Of a stretch of DNA of 6,731 nt, positions 1 to 5,586 are shown in pieces (within the stretch, counting starts at the first letter, position 1; each line of letters opens with the position of its first letter). The notes below the pieces were generated by a model, which did no database searches, was not told where the DNA came from, and saw only the letters and a program-made list of their open reading frames with translations. Both the position numbers and the translations under genes were made by a program. Origin of the DNA: Verrucomicrobiota bacterium (GTDB lineage Bacteria > Verrucomicrobiota > Verrucomicrobiia > Limisphaerales > J093); the NCBI GenBank assembly GCA_029907285.1, contig JARYMD010000239.1, positions 1 through 6,731 of the forward strand. Direction: 5' to 3'.

Positions 1-684
1 CACTTCTTTCAAATACGGATGCGCAAACTCGAGATAATCCTTCGGCCCCATCATGCCAGATATGTCATCCAAAACAAGTATGCCTTCGACCTCGCCCGCC
101 GCCTCTGCTTGCGCATGCAACCAGTCTTTCACAAGCGTTGTTGTGATGCGCAACAAATTATGCGTTGCAGCGCCTTCCAGCTTCATGCACTCGAGAAAAC
201 CGGTCACACCCAGCAAATGCGAAGCCACTGTCAGCGGCCCGCGCGCAGCAACCATCTTGATCAAGTGCCCCGCATCATTTATGCGAGGCTTCATCCGCCG
301 ATAGAAGTTCAATGCAAGGGGCATGAGACCGTCTGTGAGTGGATTTGGCACTTCCAAACCGCGGGCTTCCTTTGGATCGCGAATGAGTGGCATCACAGAC
401 GGCGGGCTGTTGGCCGAGAACCTGAACTTGCACCCGAACCCGCTCGGCTCGGTGGCCATGCCCACCTCAGCCCAGAACCCGGGAAGAAAAATCACATCGG
501 GAAATTCACGTTCGATCGCGAGGTTGGCCTCAAACCACACGTCCGGCAGGGTTAAGTAATCGAATGTGGAGATTCCGAGGTGCCCCGGAATCCACGGGCT
601 GTCAACTATGAGAGCCACCGGCGGTGTTTCCGTTTCTCCGCCACGAACGCACTGCAACAGCAGCCTCCATTGTTCCGGCGTCAT
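1..684 (-). CDS. Uroporphyrinogen decarboxylase (URO-D) superfamily protein, partial
   Basis: The reading frame is open for 228 codons from an ATG at 684 and runs off the left edge, so the C-terminus is missing. The translation has the look of the URO-D/MtaA-like TIM-barrel superfamily: an early strand PPVALIVDSPW (residues 21-31), FPDVIFLPGFWAEVGMATEP (61-80), and the segment EGILVLDDISGMMGPKDYLEF (200-220), which resembles the mid-barrel 'xDDxG....SP..Y' region of these proteins. It lacks the N-terminal arginine-rich 'RQAGRYL' motif of true HemE, so haem synthesis is unlikely. Relatives include corrinoid or cobalamin methyltransferases and many uncharacterised catabolic proteins. The ATG is the first start after the in-frame stop of the upstream MFS gene, only 9 bases away, with a weak CGGA in front. 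The tight spacing implies co-transcription with the transporter. The substrate cannot be read from the sequence. Family call is fairly sure; exact function is unknown. Confidence 0.82.
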   Translation of the reverse strand, partial: MTPEQWRLLLQCVRGGETETPPVALIVDSPWIPGHLGISTFDYLTLPDVWFEANLAIEREFPDVIFLPGFWAEVGMATEPSGFGCKFRFSANSPPSVMPLIRDPKEARGLEVPNPLTDGLMPLALNFYRRMKPRINDAGHLIKMVAARGPLTVASHLLGVTGFLECMKLEGAATHNLLRITTTLVKDWLHAQAEAAGEVEGILVLDDISGMMGPKDYLEFAHPYLKEV

Positions 685-693
685 GATTCCGCA

Positions 694-2403
694 TCAGTCT
701 TCAGGCAAGGGCTGGCCTTTTGTCTCTGGCGCCCAAATCAAAGCCACGATTCCGAGCAGGTAGATTCCGGACATGAGTATTGCCGCCGTGCGGAACTGCA
801 TCTGCGTGCTCAGCCAGCCAAGGAGCGACGGGAACGGCGCGGCAAGATACCTCACCGTGTTGTAGCAAAAACCAACGCCGGTCCCCCGCAGCCGGGTCGG
901 ATAAATCTCGGGAAAATAAATCGAATAGCCGGCAAACACGGCCAACTGCGCAAAACCCATCAACGGCAGCATCCAGTACGCATCAGAGGCCGACTTCAGA
1001 GAATTGAACACAAACGCCGTCACCACAAAACACATCGCGAATGACAGCAGAAACGCAAGGCGGCGGCTGAACACTGACGCCATGAACGTGAAAGCGAACA
1101 TGCCCAACAACGCGCCCACATCCTGAAGCCGCATCCCTTTCCCGCGCACGCTGTCCATTGTCTTCTGCAGTTCCGCAATCGCGTTCGGAAAAACCTGCTC
1201 CAAGAGTTGCCGATTCAGGAACATTTGGTCGGGTTTGGATTGTTTCCTGCCCAACTGCTGCACGAGGTTCTGCGTGCTCTTCTTCAGTTCAAACTCCTTG
1301 AACGCTTCCTCGGCGTACAAAGACTCTTGCGAGATAAGACGGTTCAACTCCGACAAGACCGCCTCTTTCGAGACCCGGCTGTCAGACGATTGAATCTGCG
1401 CGAGCGCTTCGGGCTTGATCTTGCTCTTGACATGCGCCACGGCTGGGTTCGGCGGCGTTGCAAGCGCACTCACGATCGCCTCGTGTTGAACGATGTCTTT
1501 CGGTTTCAACGGCTGTTCTTTCAGCGCAGTCGAAATCAGCTCCGGCGAAAAGAACCCGATCGCCCACAACCCGACCATTCCTGACAAACCAAGACATATT
1601 CCAACCAGCGTGCTCCGCCGCCACCGCGGATGCGTGAACAGATCGGCAACCGAACCAATCTTTTTCGCCTGCGCAGCCGTCTTGCCCTGTTGATCCACCG
1701 CGCCGGCCGCTTTCGCCTCGGCTTTGGCTTTCAGCCATGGTTCGGGTTCCTTCAGAACCAAAATGACAGGCACAACCAAAACGGCCGGCAAAATCCCCAC
1801 AAAGAACAATACACGCCACCCCGCAAGACCGGCCCAGAAGTTCTCCTGACCGGGGTTGATTGCCAGGCTCAGCGTGGCGCCAATCATGTTGCCCAGCGCA
1901 GACAACGCCTGCAATGAACCGAGTGCTGCTGTCCTAAAACGCCCGGGAACACTCTCCGCTACGAGCGTCGTCGCCGCCCCAAACATCCCACCCACACCAA
2001 GCCCGACAAGAAACCGATAGAACACAAAGTCCACCCATCCCTGAGCAATTCCACACAAACCGGTGAACCCGGAATAAACCAGCAAAGTCGCCGCCATGGT
2101 TTTCACCCGGCCCCACTTGTCGCTGAGCACCCCGAAAATGATGCCGCCTGTTGCCCAGCCAACCATCATCGCCGTGGTCGCCAGCCCAAGGTATTTTGTG
2201 ATGTCAGCCAGCTTCTTCGGGTCGCCAGTGAGCAGGTCTTTGAGCGCCGACTCGCGCGCCAGTGTAAACAACCGCTGGTCCATGCAGTCGAACAGCCACC
2301 CGCACGACGCAATTATTACCACCAGCCAATGATAGGGTTTTACTCCGGTGAAAATACTTCCCTTTTCTGGAAGCGCCGTTTCAGTTGGTCCCGTGCCAGA
2401 CAC
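694..2403 (-). CDS. MFS transporter with a large periplasmic insertion
   Basis: Inner-membrane secondary transporter of 569 residues, against roughly 400-470 for typical sugar/aromatic-acid MFS carriers. Landmarks: TM1 with a DxxD pair (D39, D42), as in aromatic-acid:proton symporters; motif A GVLSDKWGRVKTM (91-103) after TM2; ESVPGRFRTAALG (150-162) after TM4; PEIYPTRLRGTGVG (498-511) after TM10; and a C-terminal PETKG (559-563). All these signature loops fall on the cytoplasmic side in a standard N-in, 12-helix model. The excess length is one charged segment at about 287-425 between TM7 and TM8, which that topology places in the periplasm. The motif-A repeat after TM8 is reduced to SRR (446-448). 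The start is GTG, backed by a strong purine-rich ribosome-binding site. The URO-D-family gene follows after 9 bases, so the pair probably imports and processes the same, unidentified, organic compound. Family sure; substrate unknown. Confidence 0.9.
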   Translation of the reverse strand: MSGTGPTETALPEKGSIFTGVKPYHWLVVIIASCGWLFDCMDQRLFTLARESALKDLLTGDPKKLADITKYLGLATTAMMVGWATGGIIFGVLSDKWGRVKTMAATLLVYSGFTGLCGIAQGWVDFVFYRFLVGLGVGGMFGAATTLVAESVPGRFRTAALGSLQALSALGNMIGATLSLAINPGQENFWAGLAGWRVLFFVGILPAVLVVPVILVLKEPEPWLKAKAEAKAAGAVDQQGKTAAQAKKIGSVADLFTHPRWRRSTLVGICLGLSGMVGLWAIGFFSPELISTALKEQPLKPKDIVQHEAIVSALATPPNPAVAHVKSKIKPEALAQIQSSDSRVSKEAVLSELNRLISQESLYAEEAFKEFELKKSTQNLVQQLGRKQSKPDQMFLNRQLLEQVFPNAIAELQKTMDSVRGKGMRLQDVGALLGMFAFTFMASVFSRRLAFLLSFAMCFVVTAFVFNSLKSASDAYWMLPLMGFAQLAVFAGYSIYFPEIYPTRLRGTGVGFCYNTVRYLAAPFPSLLGWLSTQMQFRTAAILMSGIYLLGIVALIWAPETKGQPLPED

Positions 2404-2408
2404 GCAAT

Positions 2409-2418
2409 CCTTTCCTCT
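2409..2418 (-). promoter_or_regulatory. Ribosome-binding site of the MFS gene, decides GTG start
   Basis: The minus strand reads GAGGAAAGGA just upstream of the GTG at 2403, with GGA 5 bases and GAGG 10 bases from the start codon. This purine run supports GTG as the true start; no ATG lies close by in frame. Confidence 0.7.
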
Positions 2419-2447
2419 TATTAACTTGGGTTACGCTTAACGCATCA

Positions 2448-2476
2448 ATGGTCCGTGCCAAAAAGGTCTGCGTCAA
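2448..2476 (-). promoter_or_regulatory. Possible sigma-70-type promoter for the MFS/URO-D operon
   Basis: On the minus strand a TTGACG box (2476-2471) is followed after 17 bases by GACCAT (2453-2448). The -35 box is good, but the -10 box matches TATAAT at only three of six positions. The predicted transcript would start near 2441 and leave a leader of about 40 bases with the ribosome-binding site. The rest of the 200-base gap between rarD and the MFS gene holds no gene that I can see. Weak prediction. Confidence 0.3.
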
Positions 2477-2603
2477 GCCTGTTCACAGAACACCGCAGCC
2501 CAGCCCGGCCGCAACCGAATGATCGCGGCGAAATAAAAGCGTTCGTTCGAGCCTTGGCGCTCTGCCGCGCCGCCGTTCCATGTGGGAGTTTTCCCGGCTC
2601 AGT

Positions 2604-3515
2604 TCAAGAACTCGCGCGCACGACAACCCGCGGCCTTCTCAAACGCAGAACTTCAAACCAATACAACGCCAACGCCGCCCAAATAATAGCAAACGCGACC
2701 TGTTTGGGTCTTGGAAAAGGCTCGCGATAAACAACCACGCCCAGAAACAAACCGCACGTCGGCGAGAAAAACTGCAGGATGCCAAGAGATGTCAACGATA
2801 TCTGCCGCGCAGCAACTCCAAACAAAAGTAGCGGCGTCGCTGTCACAACCCCGGCCATTGCAAGCAAAACGGTTGTCAAAGTTCCTCCGTGCGCAAAAGC
2901 GCCTCTGCCGGATGCCTCCAGCACGCCGAGGTACACAATCGCCAGAGGCGCCAGCATCGCAGTTTCTATCGTCAGCCCATGCAACGCATTCAACGGCGCC
3001 AGCTTCTTCAGCAGCCCGTACAACGCAAACGACGTCGCCAATACCAACGCAATCCATGGCGGCGCCCCCTGCGCAATGGTTAGATAACCAACACTCACTG
3101 TCGCCAAAACAACAGCAACCCATTGCAGCATCCCCAGCCGCTCTTTCAGGAAAAACACGCCCAACCCCACACTCAACAGCGGATTGATGTAGTACCCAAG
3201 ACTCGTCTCAACAATTCGATTCGCATTTACAGCCCAAATGTACGTTCCCCAATTCACGCTCAGCAACAGCGCCGCCATCAAATAGACAAGCATTGTCTTT
3301 CTCTGTCGCAACGCCGGCAGCAAAGCTGAGCTTGTGCCATGCAATCGAACCAACCCCGCCAAAAACAAAAATGACCAAAAAATCCGGTGAGCCAGAATCT
3401 CAACGGCCGGCACCCGCTGAACAGCTTTCCAATACACCGGCAGAAATCCCCACAGCGCATAAGCGCCCAGAGCACAAAGAATGCCGAACCGATTTGTTCC
3501 CGCGGCTGGTCCCAT
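2604..3515 (-). CDS. rarD: RarD-type EamA/DMT family permease
   Basis: A 303-residue polytopic inner-membrane protein of the drug/metabolite transporter superfamily; E. coli RarD is of similar size. Two EamA halves give about ten hydrophobic spans. RarD-typical stretches are AYALWGFLPVYWK (18-30), VEILAHRIFWS (38-48), NWGTYIWAVNANRIVETSLG (88-107), YYINPLLSVGLGVFFLKERL (108-127), SFALYGLLKKLAPL (162-175), TATPLLLFGVAARQISLTSL (225-244) and LQFFSPT (247-253). The family is named for a putative chloramphenicol-resistance permease, but the physiological substrate is generally not known. The ATG at 3515 is the earliest possible start, because an in-frame TGA lies 9 bases upstream. The strong Shine-Dalgarno sequence is, oddly, 21 bases away and better placed for an ATG that is followed at once by that TGA (see the separate entry). 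The gene lies 12 bases after the 62-residue ORF, suggesting one transcript. Family call is firm. Confidence 0.93.
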   Translation of the reverse strand: MGPAAGTNRFGILCALGAYALWGFLPVYWKAVQRVPAVEILAHRIFWSFLFLAGLVRLHGTSSALLPALRQRKTMLVYLMAALLLSVNWGTYIWAVNANRIVETSLGYYINPLLSVGLGVFFLKERLGMLQWVAVVLATVSVGYLTIAQGAPPWIALVLATSFALYGLLKKLAPLNALHGLTIETAMLAPLAIVYLGVLEASGRGAFAHGGTLTTVLLAMAGVVTATPLLLFGVAARQISLTSLGILQFFSPTCGLFLGVVVYREPFPRPKQVAFAIIWAALALYWFEVLRLRRPRVVVRASS

Positions 3516-3521
3516 GTCCGG

Positions 3522-3542
3522 TCACATCTAATGTTCACCTCC
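3522..3542 (-). promoter_or_regulatory. Shine-Dalgarno plus ATG-TGA start-stop ahead of rarD
   Basis: On the minus strand a consensus GGAGGT (3542-3537) sits 9 bases before an ATG (3527-3525), whose next codon is TGA (3524-3522). This ATG is in frame with rarD and lies four codons upstream of the usable rarD ATG. It also directly abuts the TAG of the preceding small gene (3530-3528). Either this is a real minimal start-stop element leading to re-initiation at 3515, or codon 2 of an originally longer rarD has mutated to a stop (for example CGA to TGA). Confidence 0.5.
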
Positions 3543-3716
3543 GCCAACGGAGGTCTCGGCAGATTGAGAAGAACTCTCGCCCAGGCGGCGAAACATCGAC
3601 CTGATATCCCGCAAGCCCCGCACCGCCACATAAACCGTCACCGTGGAATACCAAACCAGGGCGGCTATCGTCACCAACAACCAAAACCAATGATCAAGCA
3701 ACGCATGGGCATTCAT
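3528..3716 (-). CDS. Small single-span membrane protein next to symporter remnant
   Basis: A 62-residue ORF with one strongly hydrophobic helix at about residues 9-32 (aromatic-rich start DHWFWLLVTIAALVWY, then STVTVYVAV), followed by a basic amphipathic stretch RGLRDIRSMFRRL (33-45) and a polar tail. By the positive-inside rule the C-terminus is cytoplasmic. Its composition is that of a genuine small membrane protein, not a chance frame. Small one-helix accessory proteins encoded directly after sodium:solute symporters are known in several bacterial groups, and this one follows a symporter remnant on the same strand, so I infer that it was the accessory partner. The ribosome-binding site is weak (AAGAG about 9 bases ahead). 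Its stop lies 12 bases before rarD. I do not recognise a named family with certainty; it could instead have become a partner or translational leader of rarD. Confidence 0.65.
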   Translation of the reverse strand: MNAHALLDHWFWLLVTIAALVWYSTVTVYVAVRGLRDIRSMFRRLGESSSQSAETSVGGGEH

Positions 3717-3789
3717 GGCTTCAACTCTTAATTCAAGATTGGGCTCGCAGGCAGCCGCGACCCGTTACTACGACAGAAACTTCCCGTAT

Positions 3790-3807
3790 TTCCGCGCAAA
3801 CGCGGAA
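3790..3807. repeat. Perfect 7-bp hairpin
   Basis: TTCCGCG, a four-base loop CAAA, then CGCGGAA. The stem is perfect but no T-run follows on either strand, so it is not a canonical intrinsic terminator. It lies downstream of the broken symporter gene. Confidence 0.6.
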
Positions 3808-3816
3808 CCCCTGCGG

Positions 3817-3826
3817 CAACCGGTTG
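3817..3826. repeat. Perfect 10-bp palindrome
   Basis: CAACCGGTTG, without spacer. It could be a half-conserved operator or chance; it lies about 100 bases upstream of the small membrane-protein gene. Confidence 0.4.
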
Positions 3827-3954
3827 TCTTGCGCACTGGGCAATGCCATGCTCGCGGCGCGTCAGAGTCCCGCCTTTGGGCGCAACGGTCTCATTCAGCC
3901 GACCGCGGATTCTACAGAAGGCACAGACCTTCACGCTCTTATTTGCTGAATGCT

Positions 3955-4290
3955 TCATGACTGTTCCCCGTCGCCGCCAGCCGCTCCAGCTTGATGCACC
4001 GCCGGTTTCAGCAGCGACCCCAAAACCATCGCAACTGCCTGGCACATGCCGGGTATCGCTCCTGCAATACCTTTTTCATACCCGTTCTGCGCGGTGTACA
4101 TGCAGGTGACAATCCCAAATTCAGTGGCGGCCAACGACGCAATCCCCAAAAACACGTTCATCTCGCGGCCAGCCACAAGGAAATGGTCCACCTTGGACAC
4201 ATACTTGCGCACCAGCACCCCAGCGGTCATCGTCGCAAGCAGGTACAACCCAACAACGCTTCCATCAATCAACCATGAAAAGGAACTCAT
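3955..4290 (-). pseudogene. Sodium:solute symporter (SSS) family, internally deleted remnant
   Basis: The frame encodes 111 residues, against about 450-600 for a functional SSS carrier with 13 or so helices. Residues 1-90 are a clean SSS N-terminus: TM1 (about 9-26), the VDHFLVAGREMN signature (34-45), then GIASLAATEFGIVTCMYTAQ (49-68) and the GYEKGIAGAIPG loop (70-81), ending in the third helix QAVAMVL (84-90). The sequence then switches to a short hydrophilic tail, GSLLKPAVHQAG and onward, where TM3 should continue into the FC-rich and PELF regions. Neither other minus frame continues the family, so this is not a simple frameshift. I infer an in-frame loss of several hundred codons, with the tail being the native or a foreign C-terminus. 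The result cannot form the transport core. The start is ATG at 4290 with a poor ribosome-binding site. An assembly collapse is possible. Confidence 0.72.
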
Positions 4291-4323
4291 GTGCGCTTGA
4301 TGTTACACGCCGGAGTCTTGCCG

Positions 4324-4353
4324 AAAACTGATTCAGAAGGGAGCAGTTTTTTT
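4324..4353 (+). terminator. Weak hairpin with seven-T tail
   Basis: AAAACTG (4324-4330) pairs with CAGTTTT (4344-4350) across a 13-base loop, and the T-run extends to seven at 4353. The shape is terminator-like on the plus strand, but the stem is AT-rich and there is no upstream plus-strand gene to terminate. It may instead be a leader structure or an operator. A TTGACC box overlaps its right end (4352-4357). Confidence 0.25.
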
Positions 4354-4359
4354 GACCAA

Positions 4360-4379
4360 AATGCAGAGCCCTGTGCATT
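4360..4379. promoter_or_regulatory. Candidate operator, 20-bp inverted repeat
   Basis: Perfect 6-bp arms AATGCA and TGCATT with an 8-base centre, starting two bases after a TTGACC box on the plus strand. TGCATT itself sits at 16-base spacing from that box, where a poor -10 would be. A repressor site between promoter boxes is conceivable, but the aldo/keto reductase start is some 200 bases away. Confidence 0.25.
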
Positions 4380-4571
4380 CTTTTCCATGCGCGCAGGAAA
4401 CTGCGGCGTCCCATGCACAGCCACCTTTCACCAGACCACTGTGGTTTGGAGTTGCCCGAAACCCGCTCTTGTGGTTGTTTTCACTCGTGCGAAGCGGGAA
4501 ATGACAGAGGCCCGCACATGTCAAAGCAGGCTGAACACGTCCCGCTCAACGGCGGCCGTCAACGCATGAAC

Positions 4572-4575
4572 AGGA
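4572..4575 (+). promoter_or_regulatory. Ribosome-binding site of the aldo/keto reductase
   Basis: AGGA lies 7 bases before the ATG at 4583. It favours that start over the in-frame ATG at 4604, and the longer start also gives the better Tat n-region. Confidence 0.6.
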
Positions 4576-4582
4576 ACAGACC

Positions 4583-5503
4583 ATGAAAAGGACATCAAAT
4601 CTCATGTTGATAACCCGGCGCGATTTTGTGCGCCATACCGCTGCTCTCGCCGGGGCGGCTCTGATCGGAACACCTTCGCTGCTCGCAGCCGAGGCAGGCG
4701 CCACCAAGCGCACTGCTGTCGATCAGGTCCCATTGGGCAAGACAGGCCTCAAACTCAGCCGCCTCGGGTTCGGCACCGGAACCAACAGCGGCAATGTCCA
4801 AAGAGCCCTCGGCAAAGAGACGTTCGAAAAGCTCATCAAATACGCCTACGACAAAGGCATCACCTACATCGATGCCGCACAGAGCTACGCGACGTTCGAT
4901 TGGATAGCAGGCGCGATCCGCGGGCTCCCGCGCGAGAAGCTTTTTATTCAATCAAAAATCCCGGGCCAGCCACCCAATGTGCTCGAGGCAATCGACCGCC
5001 ACCGCAAGGTGTTCAACACCGATTACATCGACAGCATGCTCATTCATTGCATGGTCAAAGACGGCTGGACCGACGATTTCAAACGCATCATGGACGGATT
5101 CGATGAAGCACAACAAAAGCAGTGGATCAAGGTCAAGGGCGTGTCGTGTCACAGCCTCCCAGGACTCCGAACAGCCGTCGCCTCGCCGTGGGTCCGGGTC
5201 CACCTCGTTCGCGTCAATCCACAAGCCAAACATATCGACGGCGAAGCAGAAACATGGAATCAGCCGGGAACAGACTTGCAGCCCGTCCTGGCCGAAATCA
5301 GGAAAATGCGCGAAAAAGGCCGTGGCATCATCGGCATGAAACTCATCGGCAACGGAGACTTCAAAAGCCCCGAAGACCGCGAGAAATCAATACAGTTCGC
5401 CATGACATGCGGTTTGCTGGATGCGGTCGTCATCGGATTCAAGAGCACGGACGAAATTGACGAGGCGATCGAGCGCATGAACCGTGCTCTTGCTTCCGCC
5501 TGA
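4583..5503 (+). CDS. Aldo/keto reductase with twin-arginine signal peptide
   Basis: A 306-residue protein of the NADPH-dependent aldo/keto reductase (TIM-barrel) superfamily. The N-terminus carries a Tat signal: TRRDFV (11-16), a hydrophobic alanine-rich core TAALAGAALIGTPSLLAA (19-36) and probable cleavage after about residue 36. The fold starts at VPLGKTGLKLSRLGFGT (49-65), typical of the family. The catalytic tetrad is intact: D97 and Y102 in YIDAAQSYA, K125 in IQSKI and H155 in MLIHC. The loop VIGFKSTDEIDEAI (283-296) corresponds to the C-terminal cofactor-phosphate-binding segment. It lacks the C-terminal cysteine cluster seen in some ferredoxin-type relatives. If exported, it would fold and bind its nucleotide before export. 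The substrate is not identifiable. It lies 83 bases ahead of hemC on the same strand, but a functional link to haem synthesis is not evident. Confidence 0.9.
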   Translation: MKRTSNLMLITRRDFVRHTAALAGAALIGTPSLLAAEAGATKRTAVDQVPLGKTGLKLSRLGFGTGTNSGNVQRALGKETFEKLIKYAYDKGITYIDAAQSYATFDWIAGAIRGLPREKLFIQSKIPGQPPNVLEAIDRHRKVFNTDYIDSMLIHCMVKDGWTDDFKRIMDGFDEAQQKQWIKVKGVSCHSLPGLRTAVASPWVRVHLVRVNPQAKHIDGEAETWNQPGTDLQPVLAEIRKMREKGRGIIGMKLIGNGDFKSPEDREKSIQFAMTCGLLDAVVIGFKSTDEIDEAIERMNRALASA

Positions 5504-5517
5504 AGCCCGGTTCAACA

Positions 5518-5532
5518 GGCCGCTTTGCGGCC
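5518..5532 (+). repeat. GC-rich hairpin between the reductase and hemC
   Basis: GGCCGC, loop TTT, GCGGCC: a perfect 6-bp all-GC stem beginning 15 bases after the reductase stop. No T-run follows, so it is at best a Rho-dependent or mRNA-stability element rather than a canonical terminator. Read-through into hemC is plausible. Confidence 0.55.
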
Positions 5533-5574
5533 ACCGACAACAACTAACCCGCGAATGTTCTGAGCGGCTGTGCC

Positions 5575-5578
5575 GGAG
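5575..5578 (+). promoter_or_regulatory. Ribosome-binding site of hemC, selects the ATG start
   Basis: GGAG lies 8 bases before the ATG at 5587 but only 2 bases before the in-frame GTG at 5581. This makes ATG 5587 the better start. Confidence 0.6.
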
Positions 5579-5586
5579 CTGTGCAA

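Larger units (their letters stand above)
3717..3954. other. Non-coding spacer between symporter remnant and small gene
   Basis: These 238 bases hold no convincing gene on either strand; the open frames crossing them give low-complexity Arg/Gly/Cys-rich translations. It contains several short palindromes (listed separately at 3790-3807 and 3817-3826) and a 5-bp hairpin GAAGG-6-CCTTC at 3917-3932. It may be degenerate repeat sequence that arrived with, or after, the damage to the symporter gene. No clear promoter is seen for the downstream small gene. Confidence 0.5.
4291..4582. other. Divergent intergenic region
   Basis: 292 bases between the leftward symporter remnant and the rightward aldo/keto reductase. 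No RNA gene or credible protein gene is seen: the frame open across it has no family resemblance, no membrane or domain pattern and no ribosome-binding site. It should hold the promoters for both directions; two inverted repeats (4324-4353 and 4360-4379) are its only clear structure. Confidence 0.55.

Noticed and set aside
1..684. The left-edge gene as hemE, forming a haem cluster with hemC
   Set aside because: The HemE N-terminal arginine-rich motif is missing, the gene is on the opposite strand almost 5 kb away, and it is coupled to a transporter.
19..1044. Several plus-strand frames of 65-178 codons opposite the URO-D and MFS genes
   Set aside because: They are antisense shadows of genes with clear family matches on the minus strand.
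2447..2464. Sigma-54-like -24 box (TTGGCACGG on the minus strand) upstream of the MFS gene
   Set aside because: The required GC of the -12 element is absent at the fixed spacing (the sequence there is TG), so only half of the promoter fits.
2556..2571. GGCGC-6-GCGCC inverted repeat as the rarD terminator
   Set aside because: Only a 5-bp stem, and no T-run follows directly on the minus strand.
3728..4045. 105-codon minus-strand frame overlapping the symporter remnant
   Set aside because: It overlaps the symporter frame, is rich in Arg, Gly and Cys without a domain pattern, and does not continue the SSS family, so it is not the missing part through a frameshift.
4291..4569. 92-codon plus-strand frame across the divergent intergenic region
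   Set aside because: No ribosome-binding site, no family resemblance, mixed composition; it fills the space where promoters are expected.
5581..5586. GTG at 5581 as the hemC start
   Set aside because: It is only 2 bases from the GGAG, whereas ATG 5587 has an 8-base spacing.
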